Notes: generated by a model not told the origin, from the sequence alone. Shown: positions 1 to 12,253, counted from the first letter of the stretch. The stretch is DNA of 64,000 nt from Siniperca chuatsi (GCF_020085105.1 NC_058061.1:4770284-4834283), one strand, 5' to 3'. Numbers and translations are program-made.

Positions 1-736
1 TAGCCTCTCTGTCGAGTGGATCACGAGTGGACATTGCAGTCCAACAACGCAAACAGATTAGTGGGTCTTCTCTAGTGAAACAAGCAGCTGATCATGTCAA
101 TTTGAGTAGTCATAGTTAAATCATTCAATAATATAATACTTAATAATTAAATATATTAATTAGATATTTCTCTTAGACATATTTTCAGTCTCATTCACAA
201 TCACAGTCTGACAATACTACTGTAAAGGGTATAATGGTATGTGTGTAAGAGTGTGATAGTATGCGTGAGCTACAATGATTGAGTTTATATGAAAGTACAG
301 TTGTGTGTGTTTGTGTGTGTGAGCACTGGCCCCAAACAGTGTTGTGTGTATTGAGTGTGACTGTGCATATGAAAGTGTATACAGTAGTCGTGTGTATATG
401 TGGTGTTTTTGTGAGATTATGATGCGTGAGAGCAAGTATGATTTATATCCCTCATACTTTTACTCTCTCACACACACACAGGTCACTAATGGATCTGCAT
501 ATTATCCATATTCCTGTGCATTAAACTACGACTGAATGTAATGTGAAGCCACTGAGGCAAGCTGCTTATATCTTAGGGTTGCAGTAATAAGAGTATATGA
601 GTTAATAATGTTCATTTCCTGATGTTTGCTTTACAAAATGTGCAACCTTACACTTTCCAGTATCCAATAACTTATGTCTCCCTTTCTCTCTTACACTTTC
701 CACTTTCTTTCTCCATCTTTTATTTTCTCTCTGCAG
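1..736 (+). other. myo1d: 3' part of the last myo1d intron
   Basis: This is intronic sequence ending in the acceptor at 731-736 (ctgcag), preceded by a pyrimidine-rich tract from about 665. It is AT-rich with TG-rich stretches around 300-410 and a short CA run at 469-481. The short open frames here look like chance. No other feature is visible. Confidence 0.75.
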
Positions 737-893
737 TGAGAAGAGGAAGCTGCAGGTGAACATCGCGAGTCCCATCCAGTGCAGCATGAACGGGAGGAAG
801 TGCACGGTCATTGTCGAGCCCAAGATCAACCAATCACAGCCAGACTTCACCAAGAGCCGATCCGGTTACATCCTGGCTGTTCCTGTCAACTAA
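737..893 (+). CDS. myo1d: Myosin-Id, terminal coding exon (partial gene)
   Basis: This is the last coding exon of an unconventional class I myosin. These are single-headed actin motors whose tail homology 1 (TH1) domain binds acidic membrane lipids. The exon starts after the acceptor at 735-736, finishes a split codon with one base, and encodes 51 residues to a TAA at 891-893. It covers the very end of the TH1 domain. Visible motifs include VNIASPIQ, NGRKCTVIVEPK, PDFTKSRSG and the terminus ILAVPVN. From memory this matches vertebrate Myo1d, whose human form ends in a similar SVPGN-type tail after an NRSGFIL segment. The other roughly 950 residues, including the motor and IQ motifs, lie left of the window. 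The gene converges on cdk5r1, as MYO1D and CDK5R1 do in human. Another class I myosin is possible but less likely. Confidence 0.85.
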
Positions 894-978
894 ACTGGGG
901 CAAATGGAAAAACAGTGACAGCTGATTTCAAACCAGGCTGCGATAATGATGACGATTCACTTCTGATTCACTTCTCGT

Positions 979-1009
<31 letters not shown>

Positions 1010-2000
1010 TGTTTTTGATTTTGTTTTTTGCAGAGCTGCTGATAATGGGACGATTTAGATAGCAGCTCTGTAGGAGGATTGGGGTAATTGAATCCTCAAA
1101 ATGCAAAGCCATGCCAAATTTGACCTGTTGTGTAGATTTCTATGCAATGTTACTATAAACAGGAAGTGTACAATGCGCATACATGCAAAATGTTATTAGC
1201 TAAACAGGTCTTTAAAAATGCACTACAGGATAATCCACCTAAGTGGTGTTCTTTCTTTCTTTTTTAAATCCAAATTTCAAATGATTTGCTTTGTGCAATA
1301 TTGAGTTTATTGTAGATGGAATATTGTGGTGGTCAAGGTGAGAGGAGATTATGCGGCAACTGTTCTCTGAACCACTGATGTTGCGTAATTGGAAAAAAAA
1401 TCCAAAGGCTTTGCAGGGAATTTATTAATCCCTGCAGCTCCCTGTGCAGGAGCCAGATCAAAAGTGAACCCCTGAAAAATGAAGTAAGATACTATTTATG
1501 TATGATTTTTCAGATACTCAGCTTTCGATTATCTGCTCTAAAATAGAAGAAAACCTTTTTGTGATTTATATTCTAAGGAATAATAATGTGTTAATGACCT
1601 TAATTGAAGACTTACCTACCTATGTGGTAAATGAAAGGAAATGCAGCGTCCACTTTTAGTTCATTAAATGTTTACAATCACATATGGGAACAGCAAGTGC
1701 AAAAATGTGATTCAGTGGTTCAGTCAGTGTCTGAAAAGTCCAGATCTTAATTCATTGTTAGTTTCTTAGTCACAGGATGTGTTGATCATATCCTGAACAT
1801 TGCAACCTGCTACATGCAAAGCATTAACAATCTAATTTAAATCCTGCTTCCTATACTCTCTACTGCAATGTCTGTACTTTTTATAATACTCTAATACTGC
1901 TTATATATTAAAGGGTAGAATATACTTTATGTGAACAGCATACAATTACAAATATGTGTGTGCACAGCACTTGTGCTGCATTTAGTATGACAGGGTATGC
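894..2000 (+). other. myo1d: Likely myo1d 3' UTR (end not fixed)
   Basis: This non-coding sequence follows the myo1d stop codon. A 28-base T run sits at 983-1010. No AATAAA lies near the stop. The variant signal ATTAAA at 1907-1912 is one candidate; AATAAA at 3205-3210 would give a longer UTR but lies inside a repeat. The 3' end is therefore uncertain. Confidence 0.4.
983..1010 (+). repeat. Poly(T) tract, 28 bases
   Basis: An uninterrupted T run lies about 90 bases after the myo1d stop codon. It could be a plain homopolymer or the tail of an old retroposon in reverse orientation; no retroposon body was recognised next to it. Confidence 0.95.
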
Positions 2001-2803
2001 TATAACTAAAACTGAAAACAGAAGGCAAATATGAAGACGATAACCAAAGCATTACTTTTTTCTAAGAGGTATTTTAAGTTCAAATTCTCTTAAAATGACT
2101 TAAAAAGGCTTAATGCTCTACCTTAGCAGCAGAGGCCAGTACTGTATAATCCCACGTGAACTCCAGCCCCTGAACATAGTATCATTTGCCGTCTTTGTGT
2201 TGAGTGAATAGCCTAATGACTTGTAGTGGTCCTTTGGAATAGACTTCCATTTGACAAATACCCCCTTCATCAGAGAGAAAGAGAGTGTGTGTACAACTGT
2301 GGGCGTGTGTGTACTGTACATGTGTTGATTGGCTCTTTTAGCTTCTCTTCTTGGCTCTGAGACTGAGAAGCTGGCTGGTGGCCACAGTGAAGGAGTGAAG
2401 ACAGACGGGTGTGAAGTCTGTAATCAGACTGCTGTCCTACTTTACCTCCCTGCCTAATGATGGGAATGACTTTCTGTGTGAACAGTGGACTATTTGGAGA
2501 CTTATTTTCATCTGACGCTGCTGCTAAACTCCCTTCACTTTCCTCAAGCCAAATCACACAAATCAAATCATCAGCACTTGAGCACTGAGTTTGTTATGTA
2601 CTGTTCTCACAAGCTGTCGGCTGTGTTAAAAGTTTTCGCTCTGTTTTGATTAGTGTTAGCACATTACAATATGTTCTTTTTCCAACCATTGCAAAAATTT
2701 GTGGCAGCACAGAAGTACATGAGGCGCAAATATCAGTTTTTTTTATCGTGTAAAGATGTTTGCTGCTCTATAACCAACCTAATTATTCTAATGTTAAAAC
2801 TTT

Positions 2804-3627
2804 ATTCTTGACTTGAAACAGCAGTTGAGAAAACAATCTCCACAAGGTAGCATGCTGGAGCTAACCTCTAACATGCTAGCTAGCCTGGCACACGCTGTAG
2901 CCAGTCAGTCAGCTCTCCAAGCTTCTTTCTATTTTCTCTGTACTGGGTTGTTTACTCCCCCTGATGTTTTGTTCTCAGGATTGTACATCATAACATTCAG
3001 AAAAGAGTTATTGAAGGGGAGGGGGGGACTCTGACCTAGCGAGCTTGCTAACTGTAAATTAGATAGCAAGCTAACTAGCTCAGATGCTAATGGGGTATTA
3101 TGTTCACACAGTTTATTCAAAAGCCATATTTGTACCATGGACTTCTGTCTCATGACTGTCTGAAAACCTTTGCTGTTTTGTGGAGCAGCTTATAGAGGAC
3201 ATAAAATAAAAGTGGATACACAGCTAAAAAGCTACAATAGCTTCCTCCATTTAAGACTCTGGCTCTCCGTTCCTTCAAAGGTCAGCACAAGATGATTTGC
3301 AATTGGTAGACGTGGCAAATTTGCATGTCAGAGTTCACCAAAGTTGAACTCGACTCAAAAAATTTGCACACATCTACTTCGCTCCCATGAGCGAATCTAC
3401 TTATTGCAGCGGAGCACTAAAATGAATTGATTTCGATTTTCTTATCCATCTAGGCTTTGAAGTACTCCGAAAAAAATGAAAATTTTAACATCTACACTTC
3501 CATGACAAATAAGCAAACTCCATCTGCTGATGAAGAGCATGTGATATGATCGAAAGCTCCAGAACATCTCCTACATGGACCTTGTGTTGAGATTGTTTTC
3601 TCAACTGCTGTTTCCCACGTCAAGAAT
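2804..3627. mobile_element. Inverted-repeat-bounded element (MITE-like)
   Basis: The segment at 2804-2848 (ATTCTTGAC ... AACAGCAGTTGAGAAAACAATCT) is the near-perfect reverse complement of 3579-3627. This gives terminal inverted repeats of about 45 bases around 824 bases of non-coding DNA, the layout of a non-autonomous DNA transposon. The interior holds GCTAGC/GCTAAC-rich sequence, and a block at 2994-3123 that recurs at 50414-50513. No transposase reading frame is visible. The right arm is interleaved with the direct repeat at 3482-3784, so this may be a nest of elements. Confidence 0.6.
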
Positions 3628-3784
3628 TAAATTTGAACCTCAGCTTTGAAGCCAACGCGGACAAGAAGTCCCTAGTGCTCATTAAATTTGGTAAATTAAA
3701 ATTTACCATCTACAATTTCATGACAACCGGGCAAACTCCATGTACTAATGAAGATCATGCGATATGATCGAAAGCTCCAGAACA
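3482..3784 (+). repeat. Pair of direct repeats of about 85 bases
   Basis: Positions 3482-3566 and 3701-3784 are close copies. Both share the cores TCTAC, CATGACAA, GCAAACTCCAT and GATATGATCGAAAGCTCCAG. They are about 220 bases apart, with the right inverted-repeat arm of the neighbouring element between them. I recognise this as an interspersed repeat common in fish genomes. It was either duplicated in tandem or is an internal repeat of a larger element. Confidence 0.7.
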
Positions 3785-4912
3785 AATTAATTATTGCCTC
3801 TTTGCATAGAACATCCTCATTGTTAGTTATCATACATCTGGAAGGAATTGAGCTATTCTTACTTGAATTTGCCTGATATTAAGTCGTCATGATGACGTGA
3901 CCGTAAATGTCACAAATTCTTAGGATGAGAAAAGAGACTTAGCTGTATTGTGTGTAAAGAATACTGACTGTGGGCTGAGGAGCGGCAGCCCAAGGTTATG
4001 AATCGGCGCTCCCTCTGTGTCTGGCCTAGTTGAAGAGGCAGAGGCACGCTTGTCGACTTTACTTCAACAGGAAGGAAAACTTGTTATTAGTCATTTTAGC
4101 CACAGTAGCACGGCCCTCTAATTGTTGTCTGAACAAGTCGTTTATCTTAATTAGTTTGCGAGTGCCCCTGTCTTTTAAAGACGCGAATCTCCATTCTACC
4201 TCGCAGCTTTGTGGTGGCTGACCTTGTCCCGTTGCTTGATAAGGCCGCTCTGATGCAGAAAAGAGTTGTTTGGGGAAACTGGTGCATTCATAGTGTGGAT
4301 TAAGGAAGTGACATGGGTAGCGTTAATAGATGGTTTTCAAAGGAGCTCAGGCGCAGGGGCTGCCTGTGATGAGTGTGTGGCTGTGTGTGTGCGTGTGGAC
4401 TATAACACTGCAGCTCTCCATATCCTTCAGCATGGTAATCTCCCACAGGGCCACTCCTCCTCTCTGCTCTGCTATTCACCGTTCATCATTAGGATGGACT
4501 CCGTGTCACTTCTCACTTCATCGCTTCTCTCTCTGCTTTCTTAAGGCAAAGGGGGTGGGCGAACAAAGCCTCGCTTGAAGAGGAGGAGTCCTCTTCTTTT
4601 CTACTCCCTTTCCTTTCTTTTCCTCTCTCCACCCCTCCCTCCCTCCCTCCTTTTCCACTTTCCTTCCTTTGTCAAATCACTTCGCTCTTCATCCAGTTGG
4701 GCTGACTGTACCATCCTGCAGGGCAGTGAAGGTTTTCCAATTTTTTGTTTTTTTCCTTCAGCCGTCCTGTGCCCAGGAGGCATGGAAATAAAAAGGGAAG
4801 CTACACCGGCAACAAGACGTGTCAAACAATAGGAGTATAATGCAGCAACAAAAACTTCAGACAAAGCTGAATATATTAACCTGAAATGTAAATATTCTGG
4901 ATCCAAAACCTA

Positions 4913-5493
4913 TTAAAGGGTAAGGATGGTGTCATTCTATATCTGTATTACTGTCAACAAATCCCATGAAAAGACCAAAACCAACAATGTGTTAGTCTGT
5001 CTCTCAGTGCTTTTTGACTTCCCTGACCTGTCTGTGGCACACTACTAAAGATGTAAATCTTTAAAAACAGCTCACAAATATGTACTTTCATTTTTTAAAA
5101 GTCAAAATAGTTTCCTAAAACACCTGGTCACTGTAGTTTTTGGCAATCGTGACTCAAACAGGAGGAAATAGTGCATTTGTCAGGGACTATTTTCAGCAGC
5201 GGATTAATACTCATTTGTTACTCTAGTGAGTATTTACAGCAGCAGGACGGTGTTCGTGGGATTGAATCAAAATAATACGTGTGTGTGTTCATGGTAATGG
5301 AGGAACATGTCACCCAGTGCAACAGTGTGGCTCATTGATGTGTTTTAAATGTTTCTGGACAACAATGGCGCTCTGTGGCACAGAGGAAGAAGATATATCA
5401 GGCTTTGGATACACACACAATACTTAGTAGGTCTTTTCATGGGAATTGTTGACGATTACATAAATATGGAATATTACCAGATTTATCCTTTAA
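4913..5493 (+). mobile_element. Full-length MITE with long TIRs, TTAA-flanked (family A, copy 1)
   Basis: The left end (TTAAAGGGTAAG..., through AACAAATCCCATGAAAAGACC at about 4960-4978) is matched in reverse by the right end (GGTCTTTTCATGGGAATTGTT ... TTATCCTTTAA). The terminal inverted repeats are about 64 bases long, with a TTAA at each extremity (4913-4916 and 5490-5493). The 581-base element has no transposase frame. TTAA target duplication is the hallmark of piggyBac-type elements, but TTAA could also be part of the TIR. Related copies lie at 31681-32105 (inverted) and 55349-55640. Confidence 0.75.
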
Positions 5494-7296
5494 TGATTTG
5501 TTTTTGGTGTGCAAACCCAATCAGCAAAGATTACTTTACCGCAAGTGTAAACATCACAGGCTTTTCCTAATCCTCCCTTTTTAAATGGGCATAAAAGAAT
5601 GTCAAATATGAATGTTAATACTAGGAGACGTGTGCCATTGTGTTCTTCCCTGTACTGTTATCTGTACTGGGTTCTTAACAAGTACTTTCCTCTAGTTTTC
5701 AGTGTTTTTGTTCCAGAAACATTTGACACAAGACTCTATTATCAAGCCCGTCCATGTTAGCCAAAGGGTAACAAATTCCATTTTCTTTTTAATAATTTAT
5801 TCCATACTCTGTGGCTTTAAACAAAATCTGTATGTATACATCATTCATACAGTATGTGCCTAGTTTTATATTAAGTTTATATTTTGCATATTTGGGATTA
5901 GATACCATAAATATACTGTAATATCCAGACCAAGCCTAAAGGGGGAACTTTACCGTTGTAATACTATTTTTGTGCAAATGTATTCTGTATAAATCCAGAT
6001 TATGCATTCCATGATGTTCCATAATGATAAATATTTCATTAATCATTTTATTAATAAATTTATTTGCTCCAATAGCTGCTTCTTTTAGTCACTTTCTAAG
6101 TTTGTTTACCGGCGGTGCTATTGTTGCATGTGTGTGGGTGATCAGATAAAACTGTTGGAAGTCATTAGTCTGGATGCAAAGACCGATGTTGACTCAAATG
6201 TTTCCCGAGGCCAGCCGTAGTCTGTAAAGCTGGGTAGAGCTCGACGTTAATCCACCCACTAACAGCTGTTTCACCGGGTGACATCGAGATGGCTGAAACC
6301 CCTGCAGTCGGCATGACAATGCCGCTTCCCACTACCACTGTGTCAGCCATCACCAGTTACCTCAGCAGGGGCTTATAATCCACTGGCTGATGGATGACTA
6401 AGAGTGGGATGACTTTTTTTCCCCAAGGGCAGTGACTAAGTAAGACAGGACTGACTGACCTGGTGGTTAAATAATTGGAATTAATGGACAGAGAGTGATA
6501 TGTAAGGAGTGAACTGGCCCAAACTAATGTCTGTGTGTGTGTGTGTGTGGGGCTCTCAGTATATTACAGCACTGATTCCCAACCAGAGGGGAAGATTGTG
6601 GAGTAGCTGAGAAAAAATATAAACAAATGACTTGATTTTTTTTAAAAATAGTCCCAATATTTGTTTTTAGGAGGAATATAAACACACATACAGATTACAG
6701 ATTGATGTGAGGCTGATCTTTAGTATATTTATTGTCACAATAAACTATCAGCTACAATGAGGCGACTGCACAGGACAAGCCTCCCACCAGTTTGTAAGCG
6801 ATGAACACCACATGCTGTGATTGAGAAGAAGGCAACTAATCAGCAAGCGAGTCGAAAAAGTTTTTTTTTTTTCAAATAGCAAAAATGGAGATCATTAAAA
6901 GCAAAGAGGAAATAGTTGGCACCTTCAGTTTCTACGTGTTTCTAAGTGTCAGCAGAACAAATGCAAACCAAATCTGCTGAACCTTTTCTTAAAAAGAAAC
7001 CAAGCCTAAACATTGACAGTTCCAAGATCCGTATGTCTTGATTGAAAATATTATTGTAACAATATTTGATCTAATTAATAGTGTTAAATAACATCCAGTT
7101 AAATATCCATTCAAATGAAGACATTTGGAACATGACGAGTGGTGTCGATGAAGACATTGAGCTCATCTGACCGGGCTGTGGGGGTACGTCAGACAAACAA
7201 GTTGGGGAGTACTGAGAATACAGTACATAGAGTCGCAGATCAACAACAAGGGAAGAATTAGGATGGTGGTCCTACTCTGCACATAGTGTATATATA

Positions 7297-7420
7297 CCCC
7301 CCCCCCCCCCTTTTCTGGGGGTCTGAAGTTTTCCCCTATCCAAATTGAGTATCTAAGGATAGAGGGTGTCGTATATTGTACAGTGATTAGTGGTTTTGGG
7401 CTCTATAAATGAAATTGACT
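7297..7420 (+). repeat. Poly(C) run and SINE/LINE-like 3' tail
   Basis: A run of 14 C (7297-7310) is followed by sequence containing AGGATAGAGGGTGTCGTAT and a GGGCTCTATAAATGAAATTGACT tail (7399-7421). This resembles the 3' tails of fish retroposons ending in TATAAATAAAATTGAATTGA-type sequence. It is a fragment only; no reverse transcriptase frame is visible. Confidence 0.5.
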
Positions 7421-7639
7421 CAGCCCTGTGCCGTCGAAAGCAATGTATAAGGATGTTTGTCTTTGTACCAGAGCAGCTGGCTACACATATTAACACTTTC
7501 AATCAGAGAGGAAACACTAATTGGTAAAATCAAATGCCACACTGTTTAGTTAGAATGAGAACCTGCATACATCTGGAGATAACAGATCTGTGTCAAAATG
7601 TCAATAACAATTATAAATAAATACTTTTGTCCAATGCAA

Positions 7640-8030
7640 CTTACATTTTTCCCACATAGACACACACTGGGAACAATTTGGGGTTCAGTGTCGTTGCTCA
7701 TGGACACTTTTACATGGGGAGGTGGGGCTCGAACCACCAACCCTACGATTAATGGCCTACACTTCCCCGGAAGTGATTGTTGTTAAGAATATTTACAGTA
7801 AAATTCATTGTTTTGTTTTTTTTTACAGGGCAGTGAAAACCAGGTAACTGGAGAATGGATCGCGAAGCCGCCTTGTGACTGAAAGTTTGCAATTTGGATC
7901 TTGCCCCTCCCTCATTACCACAACTGAGCTGCCCTTTGAGCAAGGCCCTTAACCCCCAAGTTAACCATCAAGCTCAGATCAGACTGTGGTTGTACTCTGG
8001 GTGTGAATGTGTGTAACTATGGATGTTCCT
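7640..8030 (+). repeat. Fragmented fish interspersed repeat
   Basis: Positions 7640-7765 carry a CATGGACACTTTTACATGG / GGGCTCGAACCACCAACCCT motif pair. Positions 7905-8030 carry TGCCCTTTGAGCAAGGCCCTTAACCCCCAA followed by a GTGTGAATGTGTGTAA segment. Both are familiar from dispersed fish retroposon fragments. They are split by about 140 bases of other sequence. No coding capacity is left. Confidence 0.5.
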
Positions 8031-8129
8031 CAGTGAAACCTCCCATGTTTTTTAAAGAGATGTCAAAATGCTGATTTAGACTAAATGAGTGCACATCAGT
8101 CCGCAGCTGGAGGCACAAAAAGACAAGTG

Positions 8130-11100
8130 GCCGTCATGAACGATCAGTGCATTTTATTTTTCCATCACAGTACAAAAATAAATTAAAATAAGCAGAAACT
8201 AACTGAAAAAAAAAGTTTCAATTACAGCAACAGCTTTTTTGTCTTTTTCAAAAAAGAACACTTTTATTGAACATCATCGTCATCAACCTCACCCCACCAA
8301 GGGAAAACCAAGTGCTGTTACCAGTGTGGTTGGTGTATGCTCCTTGTCCATAAGAAAACATGTCACACATTCTTCTGTACAAATAAAACGCTGTCATTCA
8401 CGCACACACGCGCACACACACATTCGCACACACATGCAGCCATCGAATGCCTCTCTTTTTTGAAATTCCTAACCACTGTTTCGTTTTTTTTATCTACAAA
8501 GTATGCAACAAGATACAGAAAAGAATTTGACAGAAATCTTAACTATCACTTGAGTCTTTTTTTCATATTTTCTAAGCTTTTGAAAGTATTTTCTCAAACA
8601 ACTACTCAGTGATGCAAAGTGGGAAAAAAATGGCACATTTCAAGTGAGTCGGGGCAAGTGGACAGAGAGACAAAGATTCTGGGTCTCTTTTAGAGGCCCT
8701 TTACCACAATGCCCTGCTTCTGCCAGAGCAGAAGTGCGTGTCCCCCTATTGTGCCAGTACAAACACTCCAAATGAACTTTCTCTCACTGATCTAACTCCA
8801 CATGGCAGCCACAGTCCTGCAGCAGAGGAGGCCACAGGTTGTGACCATCAGAGCTGCTCATTTTCTCTGATTCACACTAACGCGGAGAAGCCTTCCATTC
8901 TCTGGGAACAACTTTAAAACATGACAGAAGCCTTTTGTTGGCACGAGCAGTCCATTATGCTTTTCAGACAGATTTTCAGAACACTGCTAAAGAAAGAGAG
9001 TGTGCATTTGTCTATATTGTGATGAGATGTGAAAACCAGTAAAAACATTTCTCAAACATTTCTGCATGGAAATACTTTAGCTTCTCCAGTGATTGCAGTC
9101 ATTACGGAGATAACGAATAGCTGCAGTGGAGTAGCTTCAACTATTCTTCTGTGAAACAAAAGAAATCCGTATCTCAATTGTTCCGCATGCTTTCTGTTTT
9201 GGTTGTCATGTCGTTGCCATCGCACACTGCAGCATGTCATTTTAATCAAGTGTTTTCTATGATTGAAAATGTGATTATTCCTGTGGAGGTCGCCTCATCT
9301 CCTACAGCCCCTAGATGAATGTTATGTCGCCTCACATTTGATTTACACAGAGGTGATGCTGATGGATTATCCTCAAGGTAAGCTGTGCTTTTCTGCAGTG
9401 ATGCTGAACAAGTGTCATTGAAATAATTTATTCCCCTGGAAAAATGTGTGTGCTTTCTCTTCCTGATATGTGGGACAGCAGATTGAGTTAGCTCCTCATG
9501 CAGGCCAGTGTTGCAGGACAAAAAGATGTTTTCAGGGCATTTTCTTAAGTGGAAGGTCAATGATGTGTTGTTCTGTCAAGGTGTCCTTGATGATGTCACT
9601 TTGGCGATGGTCAGATTTGACATTGGTTTTTATCTAAGGGCTTTTTAATTAGATTCTCATCGATAAATTCCTGAAACATTCATTTGCATAAACCAGATCA
9701 ATCTTCATTCCCACCAAAGATAAGCACACCTGCTATACCAGCAAGACATCCCCTCATGTCCTTCCCTTTTCAACGTCTCTCATCATGATCTTTCATTTAC
9801 ATTAAACGTGCCTAAATAAATACGTAAATGGCAATAAATTAGGTGTCCATACGTAGTTATTAGTAGATGAAAACCCACCCTGTCATTCAACAGCTGGACA
9901 AACCATACAGTATTTCAGACCTGTGAGATTTTCATCAAAGATATGGCACTGTTTTAACATTTTCTATGCTGAATCATAACCACAAAATCAAACATCATTC
10001 CAAAGTGGTTGCAACACAACCTATCGACAAAAGTACAAAAAGAATTTCCCTGGTAAACAAATAGCCTATTTTAGCAAGCATAGCTAAAAAATACTAGAGT
10101 CACTTTGTTCACAGCATTCTCTAATGCAGATGCAGTTGGTTTACAAATCAAGTAAAAAGAAGAAAATTAATAATTGCTCCTGCCCTTCAGGAAACTCTGT
10201 AAAATTGCATGGCACGCGTGCAAAACATTACATGTCTAAGTAAAAAAAGAAAGAAATCAAAGAAAAGCAATAAATAAGCCTCCATAGGTGTAAGTCTATG
10301 GGGAGTAAAACATCCATTAATTTGTTCTTTTATTTTTTTCTAGATGAAAATAAAGTAGGTGTTTCTAAACACACACTGTACCACTCATGACCACTCATCA
10401 TTGGCCATATGTCCTCTGGCTGTTGTCTTCTTATCAAAAGTCCCACAATGCAATGTTTGCTTATTGTCCATCCAGTCTTCCCCTGTACAGTAAAAGTCCT
10501 GTTGTAGAGCCACAAACAGAAACACACAAAAATATGGATCCAGCATTGATGGACCCTGCTGTTCTTTCAGCTTTGCATTGCAGCGAAAAATGTCCAGTCG
10601 TATCCGTATTAATGGAGGGGACGTGGTGTTGGCATCCCAAAGAGCCAGGGTTTGCAGCCAGAGATGACTGTTCATCCGTGATGCATGAAGAAAGCCAGTC
10701 AGGCGATGGCCCTCCTGCAGTAGGCAGTGCACATCACATTGTTAAACAGTCAGAAGGTCACTGGTAGGCTGCAGCAGCCTCAGTCCTCTCCACATTCATT
10801 GCTGTAGATGTATGCTTCCTTTTCTAATGTTTTTTTGTCTTTTTGTCTGAATTGTTTTTTTTTTAAGATTTTCAGTATTTCATATAGATATATATCTGTA
10901 TGTTAGCAAAGGATTTACCCAAGTCTGGCATTTTTTTGTTTATATATCATTGTCAAAAAAGCTTTCATTCTCAGGCTTACAGAAAATCCTTCCTTTGCTC
11001 GTTTGAAAATAGAATTTGGCCTGATAATTACATGTCGTCAAGAGGCAAAAAGAAAGCTCTTGCTTTTTAAACCCATTTTTAGGTGACTATCGCAACTGTT

Positions 11101-11344
11101 ATCCCTCAAACACAATGCAAACATTTGAAATCTGTGAAAATCACTGAGCCCCCCTCCAGAGTCGAAGATTCTGTTATCAGTCTTACTAGATACAAAGTTG
11201 TTATAAATGTCAAATATTTCCTAACATTCTTAGTCCCACTGCAGTTTGGACAATAATAAATAAGTAACATCACAAAAGATCTTTCAAACTTTTCAAAATG
11301 CCAGACTGGAGTATGCCCCTCCTCCCCTGACCCCTCTGCTCCCA
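8130..11344 (-). other. cdk5r1: Probable long 3' UTR of cdk5r1
   Basis: Downstream of the cdk5r1 stop on the minus strand, about 3.2 kb of AT-rich, largely repeat-free sequence leads to two minus-strand AATAAA signals. They appear as TTTATT at 8263-8268 and 8153-8158 on the plus strand. Mammalian CDK5R1 also has a 3' UTR of several kilobases, so this end point is plausible. A CA-rich patch lies at 8400-8432. The plus-strand open frame at 10387-10767 is read as chance. Transcript extent is inferred. Confidence 0.55.
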
Positions 11345-12253
11345 TCACCGGTCCAGGCCGATGAGCAGGCGGCTCCTCTCCTCCTCCTTCTGGCTCTCGT
11401 TCTTCAGGTCGGCGAACACCTGAGTGAAGTAATGCGGGTCGGAGTTGATCTGGAGCATCTTTGCGCTCATCAGGTTGATGATGGACAGGCAGCGGTCCCA
11501 GAAGGTCTCCTTGGAGCTCTCCACTAAGAAGGGCTTGAGAGGGTAGGAGATCTCATTTCCCATGTAGGAGTAAGACAGGTAGAGGCAGGTAAGCAGCACG
11601 GCCTGCAGCTCGTGCTCTGTGGCCACCTCGGAGGAGACCACGTCACGGCACAGCATGTAGACAAAGACCACGTTTGCAGGGGTGATGAATCCCTGGTCCT
11701 GCCAGCCTTGGAGCAACAGGGAGCGGTCCACGCTGCGCAGCCACAGCACTGGGTCAGTGGGTGACAGGTGTTTCAGCCGGTAACAACGCCGGCACAGAAA
11801 CTCTCCAAGGCAGCGCAGCAGCTCACTGGTGGAGGCTTGGACAATCACTCTTTTAGGGGTCCCGGGGGCCACATTGGAGTTAGTCAGAGGGGCCTTCTTG
11901 ACGGACGATACTGTGTTGTTGGAGCTCTTGGTGAGAGCTGGAGTGCTCTGATCCTGGGCGAAGGTGGACAGGTTGGCACATGACTGCGACTTCTTCAGGT
12001 TTTCATTGTTCAGGTGGGTGACATTGTTCTGGTAGTTGCCGTTGGGCTGTACCTTCTTGGAGCCTTTCTTTTTAGCTGACACTGCTACAATCCGCTTCCA
12101 CGGGAGCACATTGATGAGTGAGTGGCGCTTCAGGTTCTTGTCTTTGGCATTCTTGCTGTTCTGGACAGCTGTGTAGTGGCCCACAGTGGCCGGTCCATCC
12201 TCAAAGAGAGCCGCCTTTCGGTAGCTAGGTGACAAAGACAGCACGGTTCCCAT
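11345..12253 (-). CDS. cdk5r1: Cyclin-dependent kinase 5 activator 1 (p35)
   Basis: This single-exon gene of 302 codons encodes p35, the neuronal regulatory partner that binds and activates Cdk5 at membranes. Human p35 has 307 residues. Seen in the sequence: [14 protein letters not shown] at the N-terminus, with Gly2 as the usual myristoylation residue; a basic segment [14 protein letters not shown] near residue 42; and the p25 calpain cleavage context NLSTFAQ with the Phe98-Ala99 bond in the same position as in human. Next come a low-conservation Ser/Thr/Pro linker at about 100-125, the GTPKR motif with Thr132 (equivalent to human Thr138), and the Cdk5-activating cyclin-box-like domain at about 135-290 ([49 protein letters not shown]). 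The protein ends LLIGLDR. The linker is the part most different from human. A spliced 5' UTR exon lies upstream, and psmd11 is transcribed divergently about 1 kb beyond it. An a/b teleost paralogue cannot be assigned. Confidence 0.97.
   Translation of the reverse strand: MGTVLSLSPSYRKAALFEDGPATVGHYTAVQNSKNAKDKNLKRHSLINVLPWKRIVAVSAKKKGSKKVQPNGNYQNNVTHLNNENLKKSQSCANLSTFAQDQSTPALTKSSNNTVSSVKKAPLTNSNVAPGTPKRVIVQASTSELLRCLGEFLCRRCYRLKHLSPTDPVLWLRSVDRSLLLQGWQDQGFITPANVVFVYMLCRDVVSSEVATEHELQAVLLTCLYLSYSYMGNEISYPLKPFLVESSKETFWDRCLSIINLMSAKMLQINSDPHYFTQVFADLKNESQKEEERSRLLIGLDR

Larger units (their letters stand above)
2000..8125. other. Intergenic DNA between the convergent myo1d and cdk5r1 genes
   Basis: There is no coding gene here. 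The stretch holds several interspersed repeats, listed separately at 2804-3784, 4913-5493, 7297-7420 and 7640-8030. Between them are blocks of complex, non-repetitive sequence at about 3960-4260 and 6160-6390 that could be conserved non-coding DNA. A GT run lies at 6533-6548. The short open reading frames show no family resemblance. Confidence 0.7.

Noticed and set aside
10387-10767. 126-codon plus-strand open frame antisense to the cdk5r1 3' UTR
   Set aside because: An overlapping 115-codon frame exists on the other strand. Neither shows a domain, and the region is best explained as UTR.
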